Assembly: GCA_944372525.1 (NCBI GenBank)
Contig: CALVZL010000011.1
Coordinates: 1 to 48,030, forward strand
From: an uncultured Clostridia bacterium
GTDB lineage: Bacteria; Bacillota; Clostridia; Christensenellales; Borkfalkiaceae
Direction of reading: 5' to 3'
Length of the DNA: 48,030 nucleotides
The translations under genes were made by a program, and so were the position numbers. The notes under the pieces are model-generated. The model was given only the letters and a program-made list of their open reading frames with translations, did not search any database and was not told the DNA's origin. Below, in pieces: positions 17,557 to 25,510 of this stretch (positions are counted from its first letter, which is position 1; each line of letters begins with the position of its first letter).

Positions 17557-18192
17557 TTACTTTGCCTTCACGCTGTCCGCAATGGTGACAACGCTTCCCT
17601 TGGGACCGGGAATCGAGCCCTTGATCAGGATCGCGTTCCGGGCAACATCCACTCTCACAACCTCGAGATTCTGAATGGTGACGTTCTCGACGCCGTACTG
17701 ACCTGCCAAATGTTTCTGCTTGAACACCCGCGAGGGAGAGCTGTTCGCCCCCATGGAACCGGGCTCTCTGTGTACAGGCCCGACGCCGTGCGTCTCTTTG
17801 AGGCGGTGCTGGTTCCAGCGCTTGATCACGCCGGTGTAACCGTGACCTTTCGTCACGCCCATGCAGTCGACCTTGTCTCCCGCGGCAAACACGTCTGCCT
17901 TGACTTCGTCGCCGACCTGATATCCTTCCACCTTTTCAAGGCGCACTTCTCTGAGCACTTTGCAGGGCTTTACGCCCGCTTTCTTGAACTGTCCCAACTC
18001 AGGCTTGGTCAGCGCATGTTCCTTCGCTTCGAGAAACCCGAGCTTCAGCGCGCTGTAACCGTCCGTCTCGACCGTTTTGATCTGCACGACGGGACAGGGA
18101 CCTGCTTCCACAACCGTAACGGGAATCACTTTCCCGTCTTCCGCAAAGATCTGGGTCATCCCGACTTTGCGACCGATGATTGCTTTATTCAT
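17557..18192 (-). CDS. rplC: 50S ribosomal protein L3
   Basis: One of the first proteins in large-subunit assembly, reaching the peptidyl transferase centre. The 211-residue protein starts NKAIIGRKVGMTQIFAEDGK and has the signature GVTKGHGYTGVIKRWNQ. The ribosome site AAGGAG lies about 12 bases upstream, rather far. A gap of 70 bases to rpsJ holds an imperfect hairpin (GATAC...GTATC arms at about 18223-18242). Confidence 0.97.
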   Translation of the reverse strand: MNKAIIGRKVGMTQIFAEDGKVIPVTVVEAGPCPVVQIKTVETDGYSALKLGFLEAKEHALTKPELGQFKKAGVKPCKVLREVRLEKVEGYQVGDEVKADVFAAGDKVDCMGVTKGHGYTGVIKRWNQHRLKETHGVGPVHREPGSMGANSSPSRVFKQKHLAGQYGVENVTIQNLEVVRVDVARNAILIKGSIPGPKGSVVTIADSVKAK

Positions 18193-18262
18193 TGATAAAG
18201 ATCACTCCTTCCTTCTTATTTTTTGATACCGCATAAGCAGTATCCTGATTTTTGAACCGTGA

Positions 18263-18562
18263 TTACAGTTTTACCTTGATGTCCACACCTGCGGGAAGGT
18301 GGATGCTGTCGAGCAGTTTCGCGTTAGGAGAATAGATGTCGATGATCCTCTTGTGCGTACGAAGCTCAAACTGTTCGCGCGAATCCTTGTATTTGTGCGG
18401 GCATCTCAGGATCGTCACCACCTCGCGTTCCGTGGGAAGCGGAATGGGTCCGGAGATCTTTGCACCACCCTTCTGCATTGTTTCGACAATGCGCTGCGCC
18501 GCCTGGTCGACCAGATCGTGATCGTATGCGGACAGCTTGATTCTGATTTTTTGGCTTGCCAT
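18263..18562 (-). CDS. rpsJ: 30S ribosomal protein S10
   Basis: Head protein of the small subunit, also known as NusE in antitermination complexes. The 99-residue product has [20 protein letters not shown] and [16 protein letters not shown]. It is first in the S10 operon, with a GGAAGGAG ribosome site and a leader of about 240 bases reaching back to the promoter near 18805-18833. Confidence 0.98.
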   Translation of the reverse strand: MASQKIRIKLSAYDHDLVDQAAQRIVETMQKGGAKISGPIPLPTEREVVTILRCPHKYKDSREQFELRTHKRIIDIYSPNAKLLDSIHLPAGVDIKVKL

Positions 18563-18639
18563 GTGTTTTTCTCCTTCCTTTTTTATACTAACTGTATTGT
18601 TTGCGTCAACGTACCCGTGCGTATCGAGACATCTTCATC

Positions 18640-18665
18640 AAAAAAACACGCAAATGCAGTGTTTT
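18640..18665 (-). terminator. Possible attenuator hairpin in the rpsJ leader
   Basis: On the minus strand the arms AAAACAC-GCA and TGC-GTGTTTT (one bulged base) form a stem followed by a run of seven T residues. It lies about 80 bases before the rpsJ start and after the promoter, so it would stop transcription ahead of the whole superoperon unless it is read through or refolded. Confidence 0.55.
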
Positions 18666-18804
18666 CTCGCAAAAGCCTCGGTTAGTCGCGGAAGTCGAGC
18701 TTCCACATTTGTCAACGGAAATTATCTGCCGAGGGGCTTCCATGCCTCGATTTTTCAGTAACTTCCCGTCTCAACCCTATACGCCGCAATGACACAGCCT
18801 GATT

Positions 18805-18833
18805 ATAATAACATATCCGTCAACGCTTGTCAA
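18805..18833 (-). promoter_or_regulatory. Promoter of the S10 ribosomal superoperon
   Basis: The minus strand has TTGACA (18828-18833), a 17-base spacer and TATTAT (18805-18810), running on into an AT-rich stretch. It lies about 245 bases upstream of rpsJ and is the best promoter in the gap. Confidence 0.7.
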
Positions 18834-18888
18834 CGGATTTATTCCCGATTTCGGAAAAATTTTTTCCCTTTTCGGCGGTTTTTATTCC

Positions 18889-19857
18889 TTATTTTCTTAC
18901 TTCGGCGGAAAACAGCTGCGCAAACGGAAAGAAAACCTCGCTCTCCCCGCCGTCTTCCGCCCGCAGGCGAAGAAGGAGCTCGGAAAAGTAATCGGGCAGA
19001 GGCGCCGTAAAAACCATCCGATCGCCCGTCAGCGGATGACTGAATTCCAAGCGAAAGGCATGCAGGAGCTGTCCTCCGAGCGCAAATCTCTGCTTTTTAT
19101 AGCCGTAAACGGGATCTCCCACAAGGGGATGCCCGAGATATTTCGCATGAACGCGGATCTGATGCGTTCTGCCCGTATGCAGGCGAAACCACACGAGATC
19201 GTTCGAAGCGAAGCGCTCGACCACCCGATAATCCGTCTCCGCCCGTCTTCCCCTGCCGGCGGGAAGCACCGCCATCTGCAGCCGGTCTTTGGGATTTCTT
19301 CCGATCTGGGTGACGAGCTTCCCCTCGATCTGCGCAAAATGCCCTTCCGCTAGGGCAAGATATTCCCGCCTGCAAGTCTTCTGCGCAATCTGTTCGGAAA
19401 GCGAGCGGTGCGCCGCATCGTTTTTTGCCACGACGAGCAGACCCGAAGTGTCTTTGTCAATGCGGTGTACGATCCCGGGACGAAGCTCTCCGTTGATGCC
19501 GCTGAGAGAATCCAGCCGATACAGCAGCGCATTGACGAGCGTTCCTTCCGTATTTCCGTTTCCCGCATGAACCGTCATGCCCTGCGGTTTGTTGACGACG
19601 GCGATCGCCTCGTCTTCATATACGATTTCGACGGGAATATCCTGGGGGACCGCTCGGATGGGACGCGGCGGTTCGAGCTCTACTTCGACCGTTTCCCCCC
19701 TTCTCCCCTCTCTCGATGCTTTAACGGGGACTCCGCCGATGCGGACTTTCCCCTCGTCGGCAAGTTTTTTTGCCGCGGAACGGGTAATGCCCAGCGTCGT
19801 ACTCAGAAAGACGTCGACGCGCGGGAAATTTTCTTCCGCAGTCAATCGTCTATTCAT
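18889..19857 (-). CDS. RluA/RluD-family rRNA pseudouridine synthase
   Basis: Converts uridines in 23S rRNA (or tRNA) to pseudouridine. The 322 residues comprise an N-terminal S4-like RNA-binding domain (SAAKKLADEGKVRIGG) and the catalytic domain with the RPGIVHRIDKDTSGLLVVAK motif, in which D is the catalytic aspartate. The start at 19857 overlaps the lspA end by 8 bases. An lspA-rluD-type pair is common in Bacillota. The substrate base (RluD-like) cannot be fixed from sequence alone. Confidence 0.93.
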   Translation of the reverse strand: MNRRLTAEENFPRVDVFLSTTLGITRSAAKKLADEGKVRIGGVPVKASREGRRGETVEVELEPPRPIRAVPQDIPVEIVYEDEAIAVVNKPQGMTVHAGNGNTEGTLVNALLYRLDSLSGINGELRPGIVHRIDKDTSGLLVVAKNDAAHRSLSEQIAQKTCRREYLALAEGHFAQIEGKLVTQIGRNPKDRLQMAVLPAGRGRRAETDYRVVERFASNDLVWFRLHTGRTHQIRVHAKYLGHPLVGDPVYGYKKQRFALGGQLLHAFRLEFSHPLTGDRMVFTAPLPDYFSELLLRLRAEDGGESEVFFPFAQLFSAEVRK

Positions 19858-20374
19858 CGTTTCCCGCTGCGCCTTCCTCCTCCTGCGCCTTTTTGTTCTT
19901 CCCCAGCGGAAACACGGCATCTTTCCCGACAAACAGGAGAATAATGAAGAGCGCCACAGCCCCGAACGTGATAAAAAAGTCGGCGAGATTGCAGATCCCG
20001 AATCCCGTGGGAGAGACGTCGACAAAATCCCGAACGGAACCGAACACCACTCTGTCGATCAGATTCCCGATCCCGCCCGCCTCGATAAAGACAAGCGCCA
20101 CACGCGCAGGCGAATTCTTCTTGAATACGGTAAAAAAGAGCACGACAATCCCGACCATCATCACGACCGTGAATGCCGTGATCACCTTCATAATTTCAGG
20201 GTTGTCTCCCAGCCAGCCCCAGGGAAGTCCCGTATTTTCCACATAATTCAGCCGGATCAGACCGAGAAAATAATCGCTTTGAAAGACATGAAACGCCTCG
20301 GCAAGCGCTTTCGTAAGCTGATCGGCAAGAATGAGTGCAAGCGCAATAAACGCACAAACCAATGAAAAGATCAT
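19850..20374 (-). CDS. lspA: Lipoprotein signal peptidase (signal peptidase II)
   Basis: Membrane aspartyl protease that cleaves prolipoproteins ahead of the lipid-modified cysteine. The 174-residue protein has four hydrophobic segments, the catalytic motif region GNLIDRVVFGSVRDFVDV and the second aspartate in NLADFFI. The start at 20374 overlaps the upstream coiled-coil gene by 4 bases (ATGA). The charged C-terminal tail is lineage variation. It works after Lgt, encoded upstream in the same operon. Confidence 0.95.
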   Translation of the reverse strand: MIFSLVCAFIALALILADQLTKALAEAFHVFQSDYFLGLIRLNYVENTGLPWGWLGDNPEIMKVITAFTVVMMVGIVVLFFTVFKKNSPARVALVFIEAGGIGNLIDRVVFGSVRDFVDVSPTGFGICNLADFFITFGAVALFIILLFVGKDAVFPLGKNKKAQEEEGAAGNDE

Positions 20375-20868
20375 TCTTCTTCCTCCATCAGCCCAAGCTC
20401 TCTGCAAAGTTTGCCCAAATCGAGCGGTTCTTTCGGATCGAGCACTTCGTCCATATCGAATGCGAATTCTTCTCCCTCTTCTTCCTCCGCATCTTCGCCG
20501 AGATATCTGCGAAGTGCGTCGGTAAACGTCTTAAAATCGCCGCAATCTTCCTCGTCGGGATATTTTTTCTGCAACCGTTCCGAAAGCAGGCGACATTTTT
20601 CCGCGAGCAAAAACAACTCCCTGCGCTCGCTTTCGATCTGACCCACACTTTCCTTTTTGATCCGCTCGCCTTCCGCCACGGCGCGCATGAGCGCGGAAGA
20701 AACTTCTTCCCGCTGCCCCTCCAATACGGAGAGACGGGCGCGCAGCCTGCGATTTTCGTCTTTCAGTTCTTCCTGCGCTTCGCGCTGACGCCTCACAATG
20801 CCGTCGTATTCATCTTTGAGTCGGGCAACCAACGTGCGCACTTCTTTTTCGGAATAGACGTGAAACAT
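20371..20868 (-). CDS. DivIVA-like coiled-coil protein
   Basis: 165 residues, mostly one long predicted coiled coil (about residues 10-105) followed by an acidic tail. The N-terminus and small size resemble DivIVA/GpsB-type cell-division or polarity proteins, but the conserved DivIVA N-terminal motif is not clear, so the name is tentative. It lies between pncB (1-base gap) and lspA (4-base overlap), inside an envelope operon. Alternatives are any small cytoplasmic coiled-coil scaffold. Confidence 0.6.
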   Translation of the reverse strand: MFHVYSEKEVRTLVARLKDEYDGIVRRQREAQEELKDENRRLRARLSVLEGQREEVSSALMRAVAEGERIKKESVGQIESERRELFLLAEKCRLLSERLQKKYPDEEDCGDFKTFTDALRRYLGEDAEEEEGEEFAFDMDEVLDPKEPLDLGKLCRELGLMEEEE

Positions 20869-20869
20869 A

Positions 20870-22297
20870 TCATTCTCCCTTGCCGTAACTGTGCATCATC
20901 TGAGTTTTTAAGGAATGGAGCGTCGGAGAAAGATCCACTTTGTAAATATGCGGCATGTCCAACCGCGTGTATTCTTCCCAAAACCGCCCGTACTCCTCCC
21001 GGAAAAAGGCATTGATCTCCCGAAGAGACCGCGCTTGCATCCTGCGCTTGCCTCCCTTAATCCAATCGGTGCGAAGATTGCGGACGTGATAATCCATTAC
21101 CGTCATGCGCTTCCATGTCTCGACGGGATGGAACAGCTCAAGGGGCTTACTCTCATCGATTTGTTCGCCCGCCCGCACGATATAATCCGCAACCGCCTTC
21201 CCCTTGTTGTCGTAGATGCGATAAACGTCTTTCATTCCCGGATTGGTGATCTTTTCCGTCGTATCCGAGAGCTTGATCTTGGGGATCTCCCGCCCCTCTT
21301 CGAATACGGCCGCAAGCTTATATACTCCGCCGAGCGCAGGCATATCCGCGCTTGTGATCAGCTTGGTCCCGACCCCCCAGGTATCGATCTTTGCGCCCTG
21401 TTCTTTCAGTGAGCGGATAGAGTATTCATCCAGATCTCCCGATGCACAGATCGCCGCCTTTTCAAATCCCGCTGCGTCGAGCATCTTCCGCGCCTCTTTG
21501 GACAGATAGGCGAGATCTCCCGAATCGAGACGGATCCCCTTTGCCTCGTACCCTCTTTCGCGCAGCTCCCGAAATACTTGGATTGCATTGGGCACGCCGC
21601 TTTTGAGCGTATCGTAAGTATCGACCAGCAAAAGGCAGTTCTGCGGAAAATATTTTGCGTAAGCCCGAAAAGCAGTCAGTTCATCGGGGAAATTCATCAC
21701 CCAGCTGTGCGCCATCGTTCCCGAAACGGGAACGGAAAAAAGCTTGCCTGCATAGACATTAGACGTTCCCACACACCCACCGATCATTGCGGCGCGCGCG
21801 CCGTAAATTCCCGCATCGGCGCCCTGTGCGCGGCGAAGGCCGAATTCCATGACACCTCCGCCTGCCGCCGCACAAATCTTCGCCGCCTTAGAGGCAATCA
21901 GGGTCTGATGGTTGACGAAAGTGAGCAGCGCCGTTTCAACGAGTTGCGCCTGCAGCATGGGTGCGCGGATGGTGAGAATGGGTTCATAAGGGAACACGAC
22001 CTCCCCCTCCTGCACCGCGACCATGTCCCCCGTGAAGCGAAGGGCTTCCAAATAAGACAGAAATCCATCGGAAAACAATTCAAGCGAACGCAGATAGGAG
22101 AGATCCTCTCCGTCAAAATGCAAATTCTCCAAATACTCCGCCGCCTGCTCCATTCCTGCAGCAACCGAATAAGTAATGAGTTTATTGGGACGGAAAAAAA
22201 TGTCGAATGCCGCCCATTGTTCGTGCTTTCCCTCGTCGAAATAACCCTGTCCCATCGTAAGCTGATACAGATCGGTCAGCAGTGTCAGATTTCTCAT
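20870..22297 (-). CDS. pncB: Nicotinate phosphoribosyltransferase
   Basis: Makes nicotinate mononucleotide from nicotinate and PRPP in NAD salvage. The 475-residue sequence has the family landmarks LTLLTDLYQLTMGQGYF, EFGLRRAQGADAGIYGARAA, VDTYDTLKSGVPNA, RLDSGDLAYLSKEARKMLD and GVGTKLITSADMPALGGVYK. The ATG at 22297 overlaps the lgt stop by 4 bases, with GGGGGAGA upstream; a longer frame to 22468 is lgt sequence in another frame. Its place among lipoprotein-processing genes looks incidental. Confidence 0.95.
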   Translation of the reverse strand: MRNLTLLTDLYQLTMGQGYFDEGKHEQWAAFDIFFRPNKLITYSVAAGMEQAAEYLENLHFDGEDLSYLRSLELFSDGFLSYLEALRFTGDMVAVQEGEVVFPYEPILTIRAPMLQAQLVETALLTFVNHQTLIASKAAKICAAAGGGVMEFGLRRAQGADAGIYGARAAMIGGCVGTSNVYAGKLFSVPVSGTMAHSWVMNFPDELTAFRAYAKYFPQNCLLLVDTYDTLKSGVPNAIQVFRELRERGYEAKGIRLDSGDLAYLSKEARKMLDAAGFEKAAICASGDLDEYSIRSLKEQGAKIDTWGVGTKLITSADMPALGGVYKLAAVFEEGREIPKIKLSDTTEKITNPGMKDVYRIYDNKGKAVADYIVRAGEQIDESKPLELFHPVETWKRMTVMDYHVRNLRTDWIKGGKRRMQARSLREINAFFREEYGRFWEEYTRLDMPHIYKVDLSPTLHSLKTQMMHSYGKGE

Positions 22298-23451
22298 TTC
22301 GTCTCCCCCTCGTCGTTGCAGTCTGCAGCGCCCTCGGTTTTCTCTTCCGTTTTCTCCGCAGAACTCCGGTCTTCGCGGCCTCCCTTTTCGGGATCGTCGC
22401 GCTCCTCCCGTTCTCCGTCCGCAGGATCTTCGTTCTGCCGGAACAGTTTGCGCAGCCGTGCAGACCACTTCTCAAAAAACACTTTTCTCTTGTATGCGGC
22501 CGTCTCTTCAAGCGGTTTGGGCGGATATCGGTCTCCGAACAAATTGACCTTGCTGTAGTAGGGAATTTCATCCCGATAGGGCGTAAGATAGGCGGTTATC
22601 CCGCAAGGATCTCCCCGCTTACTGCCGATAAACGCGCCTTCCTTCTTGTAATTGCACACCAACAGCACGATGATGCCCGCCGCGCCGAACAGAATGAGCA
22701 GAATGGAAGTGATCCTCGACCACATAATGTCGTTTTCGCTTCCGAGAATATAGGAAGGATCGCGCAGAGGTTCCATGATCGTACGGACCGTCCCATACCA
22801 AACAAAATAGGCAAACGTAAACAGCCCGTTCGGTTTCTTTTTGAAGTACCAGGCTGCCGTAAAGAGAAGCGCCCATCCGATCGCATTGATGCATCCCTCA
22901 TAGAAAAAGAGTGCATAGTGCCAGGAATGCGTTTTGTCGATGAAAACGGCAAACGGAAACCACTGCAACGCTTCATTTTCCACTTCGAATCCGTATACTT
23001 CCTGATTAAAAAAATTGCCCCACCGTCCCATGACCTGCGCGATGAGAATATTCAGCACAATGCAGTCTGCCACGCGGAAAAAATCCACCTTCTTGACGAG
23101 ACAGACAACGGCGCCGGCAGCAACCCCTCCGATCACACCGCCCAATATGGACAGCCCTCCGTCCCGAATGCTTTCCCAACTGAACCAACGCGCAATCGGC
23201 ATGCCGTCCGTAATGCAATAATACAGACGAGCGCAGACGAGCGCAGACGGAATACACACGATAAACAGCGTAAAGATAAAGTCGGAAGACATGTTCCTCC
23301 GCTTCATCAGAAGCGCGGACAGTACCGTCGCCACAATCATTCCGGAGACGATACACAGCGCATAATAATAAATTTGCAAGCCGAAAACAAAAATTCCTCG
23401 GCTGTCTGCGCCAAACAAGGGGTTTCCGCTCGCAAGCATTTGCAGATTCAT
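22294..23451 (-). CDS. lgt: Prolipoprotein diacylglyceryl transferase
   Basis: Transfers diacylglycerol from phosphatidylglycerol to the lipobox cysteine, the first lipoprotein step. Seven or so membrane segments, the conserved RDGGLSILGG and the signature GRWGNFFNQEVYG are present. The 385-residue length is larger than the usual 260-300 because of a charged C-terminal tail of about 80 residues after the last membrane helix. The start at 23451 has AGGAGG 7 bases upstream. Promoter at 23473-23501. It is co-transcribed with lspA. Confidence 0.95.
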   Translation of the reverse strand: MNLQMLASGNPLFGADSRGIFVFGLQIYYYALCIVSGMIVATVLSALLMKRRNMSSDFIFTLFIVCIPSALVCARLYYCITDGMPIARWFSWESIRDGGLSILGGVIGGVAAGAVVCLVKKVDFFRVADCIVLNILIAQVMGRWGNFFNQEVYGFEVENEALQWFPFAVFIDKTHSWHYALFFYEGCINAIGWALLFTAAWYFKKKPNGLFTFAYFVWYGTVRTIMEPLRDPSYILGSENDIMWSRITSILLILFGAAGIIVLLVCNYKKEGAFIGSKRGDPCGITAYLTPYRDEIPYYSKVNLFGDRYPPKPLEETAAYKRKVFFEKWSARLRKLFRQNEDPADGEREERDDPEKGGREDRSSAEKTEEKTEGAADCNDEGETK

Positions 23452-23472
23452 GACAGACCTCCTGCATCCTTC

Positions 23473-23501
23473 ATTATAGCCCCGCAAAAGAAAAAAGTCA
23501 A
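23473..23501 (-). promoter_or_regulatory. Promoter of the lgt operon
   Basis: Minus-strand TTGACT (23496-23501), 17-base spacer, TATAAT (23473-23478), about 25 bases before the lgt start. The -35 box lies inside the 3' arm of the folT terminator. Confidence 0.8.
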
Positions 23502-23519
23502 CCTTTCGCGATTGACTTT
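23491..23519 (-). terminator. Terminator of the folT-like gene
   Basis: Arms AAAGTCAA and TTGACTTT around a 10-base loop, followed by a T-run on the minus strand. It is 18 bases after the folT-like stop and shares bases with the lgt promoter. Confidence 0.65.
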
Positions 23520-23536
23520 CCGAAAATATCCTCTTC

Positions 23537-24193
23537 TCAGTGAAGATCAAGTCGCAACGGCTTGATCGCCGCCAGCACCGGAAGCGTGAGGAACAACAAC
23601 GCATAGTTGAACAGGCTGTTCCAGATCTGCCCTCCGAAAAAGAGCCGATATACAACATAGCCGAAATAGGTCACTTCTGTCCCGAACTGTTCGGAAATGG
23701 TCTGCATTGCGGCCTGTGAAAATCCCACCTTTGTGTAGTACAAATAGAATCCCGTCGTGGAAATTCCGACGGAACAGACAAGAAGCACAAGCACGCAAAT
23801 CGCTGCAAGCTTCACATAAAGGCTTCCGCGGAAATGTAAGGGAAGATGCATCACAAGCCCCGCGATGACCGCCATCGCGGCGCAGGAAAGTCCGATCCAC
23901 GGCAAATAGAGAGCTCCCCAGTTATTATACAAGAACCCGACCAGATCGCCCAAAAAGACGGCGACAAATCCGAACACCGGACCGATGAGGATTCCGCTCA
24001 AAACGGAGATATACAGTGTGAGAGAAAATTGCACATCGCCGAACTTGAACTCAAGAAACATATTTGCCACAATGCAAAGCGCAGCCATGATCCCGATCGC
24101 AGCGATCTTCTGTGCTTTGGTCTTCGTCAGCATTGCGTCGGAAAACAGGATGCGTTTCCAGCGCGGCGTCGTTTGAGAAAGGGTTTGTTCCAT
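23537..24193 (-). CDS. folT: ECF transporter S component, folate-type (FolT-like)
   Basis: Membrane substrate-binding subunit of an energy-coupling-factor importer. The 218-residue protein has about six hydrophobic helices and an N-terminal region typical of group II S components. The shared EcfA/EcfT module is not in this window. The substrate call rests on the tetrahydrofolate riboswitch directly upstream. The start at 24193 has AAGGAGG about 10 bases upstream; longer frames would include the riboswitch. Confidence 0.85.
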   Translation of the reverse strand: MEQTLSQTTPRWKRILFSDAMLTKTKAQKIAAIGIMAALCIVANMFLEFKFGDVQFSLTLYISVLSGILIGPVFGFVAVFLGDLVGFLYNNWGALYLPWIGLSCAAMAVIAGLVMHLPLHFRGSLYVKLAAICVLVLLVCSVGISTTGFYLYYTKVGFSQAAMQTISEQFGTEVTYFGYVVYRLFFGGQIWNSLFNYALLFLTLPVLAAIKPLRLDLH

Positions 24194-24252
24194 AAAAAAT
24201 AACCTCCTTTGAGGAGGTCCGCCAAAAAGACGCGGCAATGCGCGCACAAGGT
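24194..24252 (-). promoter_or_regulatory. Expression platform after the THF aptamer (SD-sequestering hairpin)
   Basis: The arms ACCTCCT and AGGAGGT around a short loop enclose the Shine-Dalgarno sequence and are followed by a T-rich stretch just before ATG. It could act as a terminator or, more likely, hide the ribosome site. A GCGGAC upstream of the hairpin can also pair with GTCCGC at the 3' side of the aptamer, giving a competing fold. Confidence 0.55.
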
Positions 24253-24352
24253 GAGCGGACGCGCCGCGGCACCGCAGAGAACGAACTTCCCTTTCGTTTG
24301 CGAACAACGTCCCGTTTCGCAACACTTAACGCGCCTTGGCTACTCTTCCGCC
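24253..24352 (-). ncRNA. Tetrahydrofolate (THF, class I) riboswitch
   Basis: On the minus strand the conserved blocks of the folate riboswitch occur in order: GAGTAG, GCGTTAAGTGT, a GGGACGTTG segment, ACGAA, GCGGTG and GCGTCCGCTC. The first and last blocks (GCGGA / TCCGC) can pair as the closing stem. The downstream gene is a folate-type S component, as expected for this class. Recognised from memory of the consensus, not by a covariance search. Confidence 0.85.
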
Positions 24353-24354
24353 TT

Positions 24355-24383
24355 ATTATACTGCGTTTGCGCGCGAAAAGCAA
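24355..24383 (-). promoter_or_regulatory. Promoter of the THF riboswitch/folT transcript
   Basis: Minus-strand TTGCTT (24378-24383), 17-base spacer, TATAAT (24355-24360), immediately upstream of the aptamer. Confidence 0.8.
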
Positions 24384-24425
24384 CTGAATTTACATATTAT
24401 TTTCTGAAAACGCAATACTTCCCGT

Positions 24426-25112
24426 ATGACCCTCATCATCATCCGAACAGCTGTCCTCTTTCTGACCCTGCTCGTCATTATGAGGCTGATGGGAAAACGG
24501 CAGATCGGTGAAATGCAGCCCTTCGAACTTGTGATCACGCTTCTCATCGCAGAGCTTGCCTGCATCCCCATGGCAGACGCCTCCATCCCGCTGCTGTACG
24601 GCGTCGTTTCCGTCGTCACGATTTTTGTCCTGCATGAAATCGTGACCCTCATCGACCTCAAGGCAAAACCGCTCAAAGCGCTTGTGAGCGGAAAACCGAG
24701 CGTCGTCATCAACCGGAACGGCATCGACGATTACCAACTGAAAAAAAACCGCCTCGACGTATCCGATCTCATCGAATCGCTGCGCGCGGCAGGATATTTT
24801 TCTCTCGACTGCGTAGACTACGCCCTCTACGAAAGCAACGGCACTTTTTCCGCATTGCCGCGCAAAGATTACGAGAACAGGCAGACTTCTCTTCCGCTCG
24901 TCATCATCGACAACGGGAAATATAACGGCGGCAACCTTGCTCTCTGCAAGCTCACGCGCGAATTTTTTGACAAACTCCTGAAAGAACAGGGCCTTCGCGT
25001 AAAGCGCGTCCTTGTGCTTACCGCAGATGGAAGCGGAAAAATCTACGTCCAGGCCAAGGGCGAGCGCTTTCGAACGTTACAGACCGATTATCCGGGAGGA
25101 CTTTCATGGTAA
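24426..25112 (+). CDS. DUF421 membrane protein (YetF/YdfR-like)
   Basis: 228-residue member of the DUF421 family, whose members have two or three N-terminal helices (residues about 1-70) and a soluble domain. The signature MGKRQIGEMQPFELVITLL is at residues 22-40. Function of the family is not settled. The next gene, a DUF4363 protein, overlaps it by 7 bases, a pairing seen in other Bacillota. No clear Shine-Dalgarno sequence precedes the ATG. It is divergent from folT and its promoter must lie in the same short gap. Confidence 0.88.
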   Translation: MTLIIIRTAVLFLTLLVIMRLMGKRQIGEMQPFELVITLLIAELACIPMADASIPLLYGVVSVVTIFVLHEIVTLIDLKAKPLKALVSGKPSVVINRNGIDDYQLKKNRLDVSDLIESLRAAGYFSLDCVDYALYESNGTFSALPRKDYENRQTSLPLVIIDNGKYNGGNLALCKLTREFFDKLLKEQGLRVKRVLVLTADGSGKIYVQAKGERFRTLQTDYPGGLSW

Positions 25113-25483
25113 AATCTCTTTTGAGCATCTCGCTCGCGTTTCTGCTTCTGATCGGGGCGGCGCTTTTTGAACGCCGCTTCGTCGTCCGTCAATTTGCCGA
25201 ATTCGGGCAGGAAGTGAACGCACTCTGCGAAAAAACGGAAGCAGAAACTGCCTGCGGCGGAGACGCCGAAGCCGTACAACGCTCCTGGGAAGCCCGCAAA
25301 CAACGCCTGCAGATCCTCATTCCCCACAACGACGTCGCGCGAATCGATGACTATCTCGCGGAAAGCCGCGCATTCATCGAACAAAAGGAATATGCGCTTG
25401 CCTTTGCAACGCTGAAAATCCTTGTCGTGCTGTCCGGCACTTTGCCAAATGCCTATCGGCCCAATGCGGAAAATATTCTATAA
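25106..25483 (+). CDS. DUF4363 family protein
   Basis: 125 residues: one N-terminal hydrophobic segment (about 4-22), then a helical, charged extracytoplasmic part. It matches the DUF4363 type that accompanies DUF421 genes. Its start overlaps the DUF421 stop, so translation is coupled and the two proteins may form a complex (inference). No enzymatic motif is visible. Confidence 0.75.
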   Translation: MVKSLLSISLAFLLLIGAALFERRFVVRQFAEFGQEVNALCEKTEAETACGGDAEAVQRSWEARKQRLQILIPHNDVARIDDYLAESRAFIEQKEYALAFATLKILVVLSGTLPNAYRPNAENIL

Positions 25484-25485
25484 AG

Positions 25486-25510
25486 ATCCGCCGGCTTAAC
25501 CGACGGATTT
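25486..25510 (+). terminator. Terminator after the DUF421-DUF4363 pair
   Basis: Arms ATCCGCCGG and CCGACGGAT (one mismatch) around a 5-base loop, followed by four T residues, 3 bases after the DUF4363 stop. The T-run is short, so termination may be partial. Confidence 0.55.

Larger units (their letters stand above)
18563..18888 (-). promoter_or_regulatory. Leader and promoter region of the S10 operon
   Basis: No gene fits in these 326 bases. On the minus strand they hold a promoter near 18805-18833, then hairpins (arms GTGGAAG / CTTCCGC, and CGAGG / CCTCG), then a terminator-like structure at 18640-18665, then the rpsJ ribosome site. This is the layout of an operon leader under attenuation or ribosomal-protein control, but no specific mechanism can be assigned. 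Confidence 0.55.

Noticed and set aside
18563..18620. Second promoter (TTGACG-16-TATAAA) just before rpsJ
   Set aside because: It would start transcription within the ribosome site, leaving no usable leader.
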